This document shows positions 25,852-34,600 of a stretch of DNA of 64,000 nucleotides, in pieces. The translations under genes were made by a program, and so were the position numbers. The DNA comes from Moritella dasanensis ArB 0140. Lineage in GTDB: Bacteria > Pseudomonadota > Gammaproteobacteria > Enterobacterales > Moritellaceae. The DNA lies in the NCBI RefSeq assembly GCF_000276805.1, contig NZ_AKXQ01000019.1, positions 24,967-88,966 on the forward strand, in the 5' to 3' direction. Position 1 is the first letter of the stretch, and the number at the start of each line of letters is the position of its first letter. The notes under the pieces were generated by a model. It was not told the DNA's origin. It saw only the letters and a list, made by a program, of their open reading frames with translations, and did no database searches.

Positions 25852-26841
25852 ATGCAGTATTTGCCAATATTTATGGATGTAAATGATAAGAACGTACTGG
25901 TTGTCGGTGGCGGCGAAGTAGCGAGTCGAAAAGTTGACTTGTTATTGAGTGCTGGCGCTAACGTCACGGTTTTGTCACCGCGTTTAAATGATACTCTGCA
26001 ACGCTATCGTGATAGCGGTGGTGATAATTGTAGTGGGCGAGCCAAAATTACGGCGATCATCGACGGTTACAACAGCGATTATTTAGATGACTGCGTAGGT
26101 AGTTACGCGATGGTATGGGTAACAACCGACAATACCGCGCTGAATAAGCAAGTATGGCAAGACTGCTGTGAACGTAACTTATTAGTGAACGTTGCCGACC
26201 AGCAAGAATTATGTGAATTTATCACGCCTTCTATTATTGACCGTTCTCCGTTACAAATCGCAATTTCCAGTGGTGGCACTGCGCCGGTATTAATTCGTTA
26301 TTTACGTGAAAAGCTCGAAGCCCTATTACCGGAAACACTGGGGCTGCTAGGTGCATTCTCTGGTGAGCAACGCGACCGCGTCAAACAACAATTTGACAGC
26401 GTGACCGAGCGCCGTCGTTTTTGGGAGCGCTTCTTTAGCTCTAAAGCCGTGGCACTGGCAACTGATAAAGTGCAATTACAGCAAGAATTTGATCTGCAGT
26501 TAGCGACGCCACAAGGCGATGTTGCCGGTGATATTTATTTAATTCAATTGCCTGATGAAACTGATTTATTACGTCTAAGAGCCCTGCGTTTGATGCAACA
26601 GGCCGATGTCATCTTATACGTTGAAGACGATGATGAACGTAATAGCGGTGACAACAGCATTACTGACTTTATTGAATTGTGCCGTCGTGATGCCGAACGT
26701 TATCCGACATTAAGTGCTGATTTTGCTAGCCAAGCGCAAACGCGTCAGCAGCAAGGTGAACGAGTGTGTTTGTTGATCAATGACAGTGCACAGTTTAAAG
26801 AACTCTCTAATGCGCTTAATGCCGTGAGTGTTGTCGCTTAA
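25852..26841 (+). CDS. cysG: siroheme synthase: precorrin-2 dehydrogenase/ferrochelatase with degenerate methyltransferase tail
   Basis: A 329-residue protein. Residues 1-200 match the N-terminal half of CysG: LPIFMDVNDKNVLVVGGGEVASRKV with the NAD-binding glycines, VTTDN, SIIDRSPLQIAISSGGTAPVLIRYLREKLE, and RRRFWERFF. These oxidise precorrin-2 and insert iron. Residues about 220-310 align by eye with the start of the uroporphyrinogen methyltransferase half (DLLRLRALRLMQQADVILY, LCRRDAERY, QQQGERVCLL), but GAGPGD and GGDPF are gone and the rest of the domain is absent. Only the dehydrogenase/chelatase steps are therefore expected, and a separate methyltransferase must exist elsewhere. The ATG at 25852 gives the CysG-like start. 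An upstream in-frame start at 25780 is unlikely. Confidence 0.85.
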   Translation: MQYLPIFMDVNDKNVLVVGGGEVASRKVDLLLSAGANVTVLSPRLNDTLQRYRDSGGDNCSGRAKITAIIDGYNSDYLDDCVGSYAMVWVTTDNTALNKQVWQDCCERNLLVNVADQQELCEFITPSIIDRSPLQIAISSGGTAPVLIRYLREKLEALLPETLGLLGAFSGEQRDRVKQQFDSVTERRRFWERFFSSKAVALATDKVQLQQEFDLQLATPQGDVAGDIYLIQLPDETDLLRLRALRLMQQADVILYVEDDDERNSGDNSITDFIELCRRDAERYPTLSADFASQAQTRQQQGERVCLLINDSAQFKELSNALNAVSVVA

Positions 26842-26903
26842 TGATTGTCGCTTAACTGCTACTGCTTAATTGTTGTTGCTAATAGAACATGGACTGACGT
26901 TAG

Positions 26904-27803
26904 ATGTATTCAGGATTTTTAATTGTAATCGTGCCCTTGGTATTGGGCTATTTTGTTGCGTTAACGCAGCAGAAACATATTCATTGGGTCAACGTATCAA
27001 CCAGTAAAATGGTGTACGTGATCTTATTCTTGATGGGCATTAGTTTGTCGCATCTGGATAACTTTGCCGAAAATATTCAGAATATAGGTCTATATAGTTT
27101 TACTGTGTTGGCTTGTGTGTCTGTCGCTAACTTGCTGGCGTTATGGGGCCTAGATAAACGTTTATCGAAAACCGTTGAAGGTGAGGGTGAGACATTAAGT
27201 AAATGGCACCTCATTTTAGAATCGGTACAGTTAATCTTTGTGATTGCAGCAGGCTTTATAGTCGGCCTGTTTGTATCGCCAGAGCTAATTGATATTGATG
27301 CCATCACCGAAGGTGCGTTGGTATTGTTATTACTGCTTATAGGTTGCCAACTGCGTAACAGTGGCATGAAGTTACGCGAAATATTACTTAATAGCTGGGG
27401 CATTAAGATTGCTATTGTGGTGATGTTGAGTTCTTGGATTGGCGGATTAGCCGCTGCGTTTTTATTGGATATACCATTAAGTAATGGTCTGGCGCTAGCA
27501 TCGGGTTTTGGTTGGTATTCGTTATCGGGTATTTTGATCACCGATGGTTTGTCTCCGGTATTTGGTGGCGCGGCGTTTATTATTGATTTAGGTCGCGAGC
27601 TGGTGGCTATTTTGATTATTCCATCGCTTATTCGTCTGCACCCATCAACCGCGATTGGTTATGCTGGGGCAACGGCCATGGACTTCACGCTACCGATGAT
27701 CCAAAAGTCTGGTGGTAATGGTTATGTCCCTTTGGCTATTGTCAGTGGCTTTATATTAAGCCTGGCATCACCGTTATTTATCAGCTTGTTCTTGGCGCTG
27801 TAA
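26904..27803 (+). CDS. lysO: lysine exporter LysO (YbjE/DUF340 family)
   Basis: A 299-residue membrane protein with about eight hydrophobic segments. The signature SGFGWYSLSGILITDGLSPVFGGAAFIIDLGRE around residues 198-230 and GATAMDFTLPMIQKSGG near 253-270 are diagnostic of LysO, which exports L-lysine and toxic lysine analogues in E. coli. The length is normal. It lies 62 bases after cysG in the same direction and ends before a strong bidirectional hairpin shared with prkB. In E. coli the gene is controlled by ArgP; no such site could be recognised here. Confidence 0.88.
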   Translation: MYSGFLIVIVPLVLGYFVALTQQKHIHWVNVSTSKMVYVILFLMGISLSHLDNFAENIQNIGLYSFTVLACVSVANLLALWGLDKRLSKTVEGEGETLSKWHLILESVQLIFVIAAGFIVGLFVSPELIDIDAITEGALVLLLLLIGCQLRNSGMKLREILLNSWGIKIAIVVMLSSWIGGLAAAFLLDIPLSNGLALASGFGWYSLSGILITDGLSPVFGGAAFIIDLGRELVAILIIPSLIRLHPSTAIGYAGATAMDFTLPMIQKSGGNGYVPLAIVSGFILSLASPLFISLFLAL

Positions 27804-27888
27804 TTATTCACCATTGACCATAATGTGAAATCGTAATGTGAAATAATCATGCGCTAAAGAAACTGGCTTGAATTAACGCTAGATAAAC

Positions 27889-27924
27889 AAAAGGGAGACG
27901 CTGTCTGACAGCGTCTCCCTTTTG
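27889..27924. terminator. strong bidirectional terminator between lysO and prkB
   Basis: A near-perfect 17-base inverted repeat (27889-27905 with 27907-27923) has A-runs on one flank and T-runs on the other. It can terminate both converging genes. Confidence 0.9.
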
Positions 27925-27948
27925 TATTTATAAGCTTGTTGTTAGCGG

Positions 27949-28818
27949 TTAGCTAATTCTACCTTCGACTAATAATTGGCGGATCAGTGGTGCACAGATA
28001 AGCTCCATCGCCAGTGCCATTTTACCACCAGGTACAACCAAGGTATTAATACCGGAAATGAACGAACCATCAATCATGGTTAGCAGATACGGAAAATCTA
28101 CATTTTTCACACTTTGGAAACGGATCACCACCAAACTTTCATCCAGAGTTGGGATCGTCGTCGCACTAAATGGATTCGAGGTATCCACTAACGGTACACG
28201 CTGAAAGTTAATGTGGGTGCGTGAAAACTGTGGGGTAATGAAGTTAATGTAATCATCCATCGAACGGACGATAGAATCTGTTACCGCTTCACGAGAGTGA
28301 CCTCGGTCTTCAGTGTCACGGACTAACTTTTGGATCCACTCCAAGTTAACGATAGGCACCATGCCGATCAACAGATCTACATGTTTCGCCACGTCATTGT
28401 CTTTAGTTGCGACACCGCCGTGTAGGCCTTCGTAGAATAAGATATCCGTGCCCGCATCAATCTCTTGCCAAGGGGTAAAGGTACCCGGCATTAAGTTATA
28501 CGGCACGGCTTCATCAAAAGTATGCAGGTAGCGACGGTATTTACCCGTGCCATCACGTCCATAGTCTTGAAAGAAGTTTTCCAGTAACTCAAAATCATTG
28601 GCTTCAGGGCCAAAATAACTGATATGTCGGCCTTGTTCACGGGCTTTACGGATCGCTACATCCATTTCAGGACGGGTATAGCGATGAAAACTGTCACCTT
28701 CAATGAAAGAGGCTTTGATGTTTTCTTGTCGGAACATGTGAGCAAAGGCCAAGCTAGTGGTAGAAGTACCGGCGCCTGATGAACCTGTCACAGCAATAAT
28801 AGGATGTTTTGCTGACAT
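27949..28818 (-). CDS. prkB: phosphoribulokinase-like kinase PrkB
   Basis: A 289-residue kinase, the same length as E. coli PrkB, which it closely resembles (MSAKHP start, GDSFHRYTRPEMD, ISYFGPEANDFELLE, YEGLHGG, VPGGKMALAMEL). The P-loop is GSSGAGTS near residue 13. The ATG at 28816-28818 is chosen over an in-frame TTG four codons upstream because it matches the conserved start. The organism shows no Calvin-cycle genes here, and the heterotroph PrkB substrate is not settled. It is co-oriented with yheU 86 bases upstream, as in enterics. Confidence 0.93.
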   Translation of the reverse strand: MSAKHPIIAVTGSSGAGTSTTSLAFAHMFRQENIKASFIEGDSFHRYTRPEMDVAIRKAREQGRHISYFGPEANDFELLENFFQDYGRDGTGKYRRYLHTFDEAVPYNLMPGTFTPWQEIDAGTDILFYEGLHGGVATKDNDVAKHVDLLIGMVPIVNLEWIQKLVRDTEDRGHSREAVTDSIVRSMDDYINFITPQFSRTHINFQRVPLVDTSNPFSATTIPTLDESLVVIRFQSVKNVDFPYLLTMIDGSFISGINTLVVPGGKMALAMELICAPLIRQLLVEGRIS

Positions 28819-28904
28819 TTTATCGACCAACTAGTTGAGTTTAAGGGATGAGTGCTATGTTATACGAGTTAAATGAATGGAGATCAAGTATAAAATTCAC
28901 ACAA

Positions 28905-29132
28905 TTATTGTGGGTTTTTAAGAACTTCGCTCTTTGGTAAAATGTTCACGCTGTCATGTAATTCAGAGTAAACGATGACCACATCACCGGTATCAAGTTG
29001 TTTGGTGACCTGACAGACTTTTTCTGACATCGACATCTCAAGGGTGCCATAATCAGTGCCTTCTCGTAACACGAAGTGTTCTATAAGGGTATTTAGTGTA
29101 TCTTTATCTAATTGCTTATAGGGAATGATCAT
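28905..29132 (-). CDS. yheU: YheU family protein
   Basis: A 75-residue conserved protein of unknown function (UPF0270). It has the family opening MIIPYKQLDKDTLNTLIE, the core VLREGTDYG and the late VYSELHDSVNILPKS. The frame extends 16 codons further upstream, but the ATG at 29130-29132 matches the family start. It lies upstream of prkB in the same direction, the order found in E. coli (yheU-prkB). Confidence 0.9.
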   Translation of the reverse strand: MIIPYKQLDKDTLNTLIEHFVLREGTDYGTLEMSMSEKVCQVTKQLDTGDVVIVYSELHDSVNILPKSEVLKNPQ

Positions 29133-29215
29133 AATTGCGCTCTGCAGTGTGGTTACCAATAATGAACACAATATTAACATATATTTTTGATTTGATTGCT
29201 AAATACAATTAGCTT

Positions 29216-29236
29216 AAATATAATGATTCTCATTTA
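29216..29236. promoter_or_regulatory. candidate Fur-binding site upstream of the TonB2 operon
   Basis: AAATATAATGATTCTCATTTA resembles the Fur consensus (GATAATGATAATCATTATC), with ATAATGAT-TCTCATT matching most of the palindrome. It lies about 100 bases before the first gene of the DUF3450-TtpC-ExbB2-ExbD2-TonB2 operon, which is iron-regulated in vibrios. The match is by eye only. Confidence 0.5.
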
Positions 29237-29333
29237 GGTTAGCCGTGGCTTATTAGTTAATCCCCCGAATACCTTTTTAAGTACCGTATTTAAGCATCAC
29301 ATTTAATCACCATGGCATAAACAGTGGAATAAC

Positions 29334-30131
29334 ATGAACTATTCAGCAATTTGGTCAATCGGGTTACTTGCAGGCACATTAATCATGCCTGTCCAAGCAA
29401 CCAGCGAACTCGATAATATTATCGGCAGCAAGCAACAATCACAGGCACAAGCACAGCGCACGCAAAATAACATTGCTGCATTAGATGAAGAAACCAGTGA
29501 AACCGTGGCTGAATATCGCAGTTTATTACGTGAAAATGCAGTACTCACGGCTTATACCAATCAACTCGAAAAACAAGTCGCGCAACAGCAGACATTATTA
29601 ACCAGTTTAGAAGATAACATGGCGAGCGTACGTGAAACACGGATGGAGTTAACGCCATTAATGCAGCAAATGGTACAAGTACTCACGTTGTTTGTTGAGC
29701 AAGATATTCCATTCTTATGGCAAGAACGTCAATTACGTTTAGCCGAACTTAATCGTTTATTAGATAACCCCAATATTAGTATTGCAGATAAATACCGCCG
29801 CATTTTAGAAGCGTATCAAATTGAAACAGAATACGGCGATACCATCGAAACATGGCAAGCGCAATTACCGTTAAGTGATGCTGACAGAACTGTGCAACTT
29901 ATTCGTGTTGGCCGTGTTGCCTTGTATTATTTAACGCCCGATCAGCATACTGCCGGGTATTGGGATAACAGCACTCGTACTTGGTTAATACTACCTGATT
30001 CGTGGTTACCAAAAGTGAAACAGGCTTATGCCGTGGCAGATAATAAAACCGTACCGACTTTATTGGCGTTACCCTTGTTAGAAGCATCGCTTAATACTAG
30101 TTCAGAAACGCAACTGCAGGAGGCACTATAA
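29334..30131 (+). CDS. DUF3450 periplasmic coiled-coil protein of the TonB2 operon
   Basis: A 265-residue protein with an N-terminal signal peptide (cleavage near PVQATS, residue 22). A long coiled coil follows (about 25-105, Gln- and Ala-rich: IIGSKQQSQAQAQRTQNNIAAL), then a mixed C-terminal domain with LWQERQLRLAELNRLLDNPNISIADKYRRILEAYQIE. This is the DUF3450 family, found next to TtpC in TonB2 operons of Vibrio relatives. The exact role is not known. Location in the operon suggests assembly or support of the periplasmic part of the energy-transduction complex. Its stop overlaps the ttpC start (TAATG). Confidence 0.8.
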   Translation: MNYSAIWSIGLLAGTLIMPVQATSELDNIIGSKQQSQAQAQRTQNNIAALDEETSETVAEYRSLLRENAVLTAYTNQLEKQVAQQQTLLTSLEDNMASVRETRMELTPLMQQMVQVLTLFVEQDIPFLWQERQLRLAELNRLLDNPNISIADKYRRILEAYQIETEYGDTIETWQAQLPLSDADRTVQLIRVGRVALYYLTPDQHTAGYWDNSTRTWLILPDSWLPKVKQAYAVADNKTVPTLLALPLLEASLNTSSETQLQEAL

Positions 30132-31561
30132 TGGATCGACTTCTTAAAGCACTAACGACTTTCTCGCTGCGTTTTAGTGCTTATATTTTTCTTGTGTTTA
30201 GTTTATTGATGTTAGACGTTTACGCAACGCCATTAGATGACCTGTTAAAACAAGTTAAACACAGTAATGTGGCAGAAACGCAAATAGATAACGCGGCATT
30301 AACGCGTTTCAAAGCAAACCTGACAACACAAAAAGCTAACCTAGCCAAGCAAGCGCAGCGTAATCAAGCCTTACAGCAACAAATGACGCAGTTACAAAAT
30401 GCTATTGCGGGTAACAACAAATTGATCTTAGCGAAGCGTAAACTCGCCAATAGTGAAAAATCAGATTTGGATAAAGTGTTCAGTGAATTTCGCGGTGCTA
30501 GCCAAGACCTACGTGGTCAGTTAAATAAGAGTCCATTGAGCGCGACACTATCAGGTCGTTCAACTCAGCTATCGCCTTATAGTGAAGCAAATTATGAACC
30601 TAATTTAGCGGCGATTAAAAATTTATGGCTACTGTTTACCGAGCAAATGGTAGCAAGTAGTAAAATCACTACCGCAGATACACCCGTCACGATGGCGGAT
30701 GGCAGTAAAGAAATATTAGCCGTTACTCAAATTGCTGGGTTTACAGCCTTTACCGCGCAAGGACCATTACTGTATCAACCCGCGAGTGAAAGCTATCAAT
30801 TATTACCGTCAAACTCGGCGGATATCAGCGCACGCATTGCTGGATTCTCGCAGCCACAAGATGGCTTTGTGAGTACCTTAATAGACCCTTCTGCAGGTGG
30901 TTTACTGCAACGCGCGACAGAAGAACGTGTGTGGTGGCAAATATTTTCTGATGCCGGCATTATCGGTTTCATTATTGTCGCGGTGGGTTTGATCGGCATG
31001 GTTATCGGTTTATTCCGTTTATGGGTGCTATCGCGTGAAGCCAAGCAAATTAAAACGCAAAAGCAGCATTTAGATAAACTGACCGATAATTCACTCGGTC
31101 GTATTATTGGTGTTGCTGATCGCCACGAAAACAGTAACGCAGATGAATTAGCGCGTTTTCTTGATGAAGCTATTTTGGCTGAATTACCGGAATGTCGTAA
31201 AGGCTTAGGCTCGTTAGCGGTATTGGCAACGATAGCCCCGTTATTAGGGCTGTTAGGCACCGTAGCGGGGATGATTGAAACCTTCCAAGCTATCACGGCT
31301 TATGGCAATAGCGACCCACAAGTATTATCCAGCGGTATTTCACAAGCCTTGTTAACCACTAAATTTGGTTTGATTGCGGCCGTACCACTGATGTTATTAC
31401 ACAGTTTATTAACCAGTAAAAGTGACAGTATTGTCCATGTCATTGAACATCAAAGTGCTGGGTTATTGGCGCAGCGACAACAACGTCTTAATGTATGTGT
31501 GAATGAATCGCTGACTGCACAGGTGGTTACTCATCACCGACAAACAGCTGGTAATTCATAA
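30131..31561 (+). CDS. ttpC: TtpC-like MotA/TolQ/ExbB proton-channel protein with large periplasmic N-terminal domain
   Basis: A 476-residue membrane protein. It has an N-terminal signal/anchor (residues 13-33), a periplasmic coiled coil (about 60-120), a further periplasmic domain, then the three-helix MotA/TolQ/ExbB core. The core helices start near residues 276, 362 and 408, with the conserved LATIAPLLGLLGTVAGMIETFQAI loop. This double architecture is that of TtpC, an extra ExbB-like protein required by the TonB2 system of Vibrio. It presumably helps the TonB2 complex span the periplasm. It is translationally coupled to the DUF3450 gene and followed after 2 bases by exbB2. Confidence 0.87.
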   Translation: MDRLLKALTTFSLRFSAYIFLVFSLLMLDVYATPLDDLLKQVKHSNVAETQIDNAALTRFKANLTTQKANLAKQAQRNQALQQQMTQLQNAIAGNNKLILAKRKLANSEKSDLDKVFSEFRGASQDLRGQLNKSPLSATLSGRSTQLSPYSEANYEPNLAAIKNLWLLFTEQMVASSKITTADTPVTMADGSKEILAVTQIAGFTAFTAQGPLLYQPASESYQLLPSNSADISARIAGFSQPQDGFVSTLIDPSAGGLLQRATEERVWWQIFSDAGIIGFIIVAVGLIGMVIGLFRLWVLSREAKQIKTQKQHLDKLTDNSLGRIIGVADRHENSNADELARFLDEAILAELPECRKGLGSLAVLATIAPLLGLLGTVAGMIETFQAITAYGNSDPQVLSSGISQALLTTKFGLIAAVPLMLLHSLLTSKSDSIVHVIEHQSAGLLAQRQQRLNVCVNESLTAQVVTHHRQTAGNS

Positions 31562-31563
31562 TT

Positions 31564-32070
31564 ATGTCGGCGTTTATTGAATTTCTTCATGATGCATCGC
31601 TGATCTTCTGGGTCATTATGCTGCTGTCGGTAGTGATGTGGTGGACGATCGCCCGCTGCTATTTACAGTATTTTTTGCAATATCCGACACTCTCTAAGCA
31701 TTACCAAGCAGAATGGGCGCAGTGGCAAGACCAATCGCACTTATTGGCTGTGGCGGTGCGTGATGGTTTTATTTCTGAATTAAAAAGCCAGCTCACGCGT
31801 AACCTTATTTTTATTAAAACCTTAACTGGGGTATTACCGTTATTAGGCTTGCTTGGTACGGTGGATGGCATGATTGATAATTTCTCTGTGCTATCTGACA
31901 GTCTCGGGGTTTCAGAATTATTTAGCAGTGGTATTGCTCAAGCATTATTAACCACCTTAGCGGGATTAGTGACGGGTTTGTCGGGGTTGTTTTTTTGTCA
32001 TAGCTTGAACAAACGCGCGAACTTGCTGACCTTGGATTTGGCGCAAAAATTAGTTGTGAAAGGGATTTAA
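31564..32070 (+). CDS. exbB2: ExbB2 biopolymer transport protein
   Basis: A 168-residue ExbB/TolQ protein. It has a first helix at about residues 14-34, then the core TGVLPLLGLLGTVDGMIDNFSVL and a third helix (ALLTTLAGLVTGLSGLFF). It forms the proton channel that powers TonB2 together with ExbD. It is shorter than E. coli ExbB, as usual for second-system proteins. The stop codon directly abuts the exbD2 start. Confidence 0.9.
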   Translation: MSAFIEFLHDASLIFWVIMLLSVVMWWTIARCYLQYFLQYPTLSKHYQAEWAQWQDQSHLLAVAVRDGFISELKSQLTRNLIFIKTLTGVLPLLGLLGTVDGMIDNFSVLSDSLGVSELFSSGIAQALLTTLAGLVTGLSGLFFCHSLNKRANLLTLDLAQKLVVKGI

Positions 32071-32472
32071 ATGAGAACACGATTTAGTCGAAATAATAGC
32101 GATGCGCTTACTGTCGATTTAACGCCAATGATTGATATGGTGTTTATTTTACTTATCTTTTTTTTAGTTACCGCATCGTTTAACAAGATGAATGCCATTG
32201 ATATTCAACGCCCCGATGGCGCGACCAATGATATGCAAGGCGCGGTGAGTTTAGTGGTGTCTATCGATGCAGAAAACGGTGTGTGGATCGAAGGCGAGCC
32301 AGTTGATATTCGTAAATTACGTAGTCGAGTGAAAACATTAAGTGGTGGCGATCATACTTCGGTGATGTTGAATGCTGATCGCAGTGTTGATACCGGCCGT
32401 TTAATTGAAGTATTAGATCAAGTCAGATTAGCTGGGGTGGACAATGTTGCAGTCGCAACAGCGAGGCAGTAA
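32071..32472 (+). CDS. exbD2: ExbD2 biopolymer transport protein
   Basis: A 133-residue ExbD/TolR protein. It has one membrane helix in LTPMIDMVFILLIFFLVTASF, in which D22 corresponds to the proton-carrying Asp25 of E. coli ExbD. A periplasmic domain with VSIDAENGVWIEGEPVD and VMLNADRSVDTGRLIEVLD follows. It couples proton flow through ExbB2 to TonB2. It overlaps tonB2 by 29 bases, so expression is coupled. Confidence 0.92.
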   Translation: MRTRFSRNNSDALTVDLTPMIDMVFILLIFFLVTASFNKMNAIDIQRPDGATNDMQGAVSLVVSIDAENGVWIEGEPVDIRKLRSRVKTLSGGDHTSVMLNADRSVDTGRLIEVLDQVRLAGVDNVAVATARQ

Positions 32473-33148
32473 GGGTCATTGGCTGTTGGCGTTCGGGCTG
32501 GCAGTCGTGGTGAATGTCAGTTTAGCGGGATTAATTTATTCGTTAACGGTTGGCAGCAATAAACCCCCTGTACAAGATCCTATTTCGATCGACTTCCGCC
32601 AATTCACCGATTCAAGTGTTGAAGAACAGGACATTAGCCCTGAGCTAGAAGTGATCCCTGAACCAAAACCACAGCAAGAAATGGTGACCTTACCGCAACC
32701 TGTGCAACCGAGTTTTGATGTCCAGAATATTAATTTAAACAGCAGTATTACCTTACCTGCGTTAGCTGTGCCGACCTTTGATGTATCGCCACAACTCGTC
32801 GATGTGACCAGGCATATTCAACCACAAGCTGATGTGATACCTGTTGCAGTCGCGGCTGTTGAACAAGCTGCGGTTGGCGAGCCGGAAATTGGTTTTGCTA
32901 AAGTATTACGTAAAACTAACCCGCAATATCCGTACAAAGCCAAACGTCTGAAAATTGAAGGCTATGTGCTGTTACATGTCTTGATTAATGATGAAGGGCG
33001 CAGTGAAGAGATCAAGATAATCGAAGAAAGCCCGCGTGGTTATTTCGGTAAAGTGTCGCGTAAATCAGTGCGCCGCTGGCAGTTTGAAAAAGCCCCTGCA
33101 GGTACCGAAGTATGGAAAAAATGGAGAATGGTCTTTGAGCTTAATTAA
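32444..33148 (+). CDS. tonB2: TonB2 energy transducer
   Basis: A 234-residue protein. An N-terminal membrane anchor (residues 13-35) is followed by a proline-rich spacer (PEPKPQQEMVTLPQPVQPS) and the C-terminal TonB domain: NPQYPYKAKRLKIEGYVLLHVLINDEGRSEEIKIIEESPRGYFGK and a terminal WRMVFELN. The spacer is short compared with TonB1 proteins and the protein ends right after the TonB fold, as in Vibrio TonB2. It delivers energy to outer-membrane receptors for siderophores and heme. The overlap with exbD2 is 29 bases. Confidence 0.9.
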   Translation: MLQSQQRGSKGHWLLAFGLAVVVNVSLAGLIYSLTVGSNKPPVQDPISIDFRQFTDSSVEEQDISPELEVIPEPKPQQEMVTLPQPVQPSFDVQNINLNSSITLPALAVPTFDVSPQLVDVTRHIQPQADVIPVAVAAVEQAAVGEPEIGFAKVLRKTNPQYPYKAKRLKIEGYVLLHVLINDEGRSEEIKIIEESPRGYFGKVSRKSVRRWQFEKAPAGTEVWKKWRMVFELN

Positions 33149-33149
33149 A

Positions 33150-34511
33150 ATGCAGCAAGGTTGTTCATCGCTTTCACCGGCACTATCATCACCGTCATCA
33201 CTGCTGTCGGGTTTGCTGTTGTTAGCCATATTGATGTTGTCGTTACCATCTGCACAAGCGCAGCAAGTACCAGCCTCTGTTTATAGCCGTTATGTTAGCT
33301 TAACAACGGCGTTTGCGAAGATGTCGGCACAGGATGATAAGCAAAGCAAAGCTAAGGCTGACTCGAATAAGATCTTAACCAACGACATCGCTGATTTTTA
33401 TCAGCAGCAATTGGCTCACTCCGTTGAACGTCAATTGTTGGCGAGTAATTTACAGCTGCAAATCTTGCTTGGTCAGCAAAATTACAAACAGGGTTATCAA
33501 GTGGTGACTCGGCTATTAAGTTTATCGCTAGAGCTTGAGCAGCAACTGACATTCCAACAATTAGCAGCACAGCTAGCCGCATCGTTATCTTCCCCTGCAA
33601 ACGCTAATAAAACCCCAGATACAAATAAAAAGTCATGGGCATTAGTAACTCAACATCTTAATGCTTGGTTTTTGCTGGTGGACAAGCTTGATGATAAGCA
33701 GCGTGAGACTTACAAGATCACCAAGGATCAACAAGCCAGTAATGCGGCATTATTAGCGCAAGGTTATTATTTACAAGACAAGTTAATCGCTGCTTTAGCA
33801 CCGTCAAAACGAGCCTATAAGTTAGCACCGAAAAAAGAATCTTACCTGCAATTATTATTAGCGTTATTACAGCGTTTAGAACACAGCAAACAGCTTAATA
33901 AGCACCTGCAAATAGCGGTAGTCGATTTCCCTCAATCAAAAGATTATTGGGAACGTTTAGCGTATAGCTATCTTAGTTTAGAGCAGAATAAAGCCGCGTT
34001 ATCGATATTGGCGATCACGCGTAATCAAGGTCTGCTTACCGCCCAAGGCTATCGGGTATTAGCGTCGTTATATCTTCAACAACAACAACCGAGATTAGCG
34101 GCTGATGTGTATATTGAAGGCGCAGAGAAAAAACTTTTATCACTCGATTTAGCTTATTTCAAAGGCCTGAGTGATGCCTGGTTAATGGCGCGAGAACGCA
34201 GTAAAGCACTGGATGTTTTAGCGCAAGCTAAACGCGCTGGCATTAAATTAGCCAAGCATGAGCAACAGCAAGCGCAGTTATTGTATTTAGAAGCGCGCTG
34301 GTCAGAAGCTGAATTAGCGTATGCCGCATTATTGGATCTCGATGTTACAAACAAAGATCAAAAAACGTTACTGAAGACGGACAAATGGCGTTTTTTATTA
34401 GCTGTTAGTCAGATAGAGCAGGGTAAAAAAAACCAAGCCAAAGATAATTTACTGCTACTGCAGACCAAGCAATATCAAGGTTACAGTAAAGGCTGGTTAG
34501 GGCAGCTCTAG
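33150..34511 (+). CDS. TPR-repeat protein of the TonB2 operon
   Basis: A 453-residue exported protein. It has a hydrophobic signal segment (LLSGLLLLAILMLSLPSAQA, about residues 18-37), then helical TPR-like repeats rich in Ala, Leu and Gln through most of the length (for example ALAPSKRAYKLAPKKESYLQLLLALLQRLEHS). The frame is open further upstream inside tonB2, but the ATG at 33150, two bases after the tonB2 stop, gives a proper signal peptide. A TTG at 33135 preceded by GGAG is a possible alternative. TPR genes close many Vibrio TonB2 operons; the molecular role is uncertain, perhaps scaffolding. Confidence 0.82.
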   Translation: MQQGCSSLSPALSSPSSLLSGLLLLAILMLSLPSAQAQQVPASVYSRYVSLTTAFAKMSAQDDKQSKAKADSNKILTNDIADFYQQQLAHSVERQLLASNLQLQILLGQQNYKQGYQVVTRLLSLSLELEQQLTFQQLAAQLAASLSSPANANKTPDTNKKSWALVTQHLNAWFLLVDKLDDKQRETYKITKDQQASNAALLAQGYYLQDKLIAALAPSKRAYKLAPKKESYLQLLLALLQRLEHSKQLNKHLQIAVVDFPQSKDYWERLAYSYLSLEQNKAALSILAITRNQGLLTAQGYRVLASLYLQQQQPRLAADVYIEGAEKKLLSLDLAYFKGLSDAWLMARERSKALDVLAQAKRAGIKLAKHEQQQAQLLYLEARWSEAELAYAALLDLDVTNKDQKTLLKTDKWRFLLAVSQIEQGKKNQAKDNLLLLQTKQYQGYSKGWLGQL

Positions 34512-34600
34512 ATCACATTTTTATCCCATTATGGCTAGTGCCGAGTAATCAAAACCCCTCTATAGTTAAGTGATATAAACCCTATAGTAAGGCCGTTATA

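Noticed and set aside
33036..33149. Start of the TPR gene inside tonB2
   Set aside because: The in-frame upstream residues are the shadow of the TonB domain. The start at 33150 gives a proper signal peptide.
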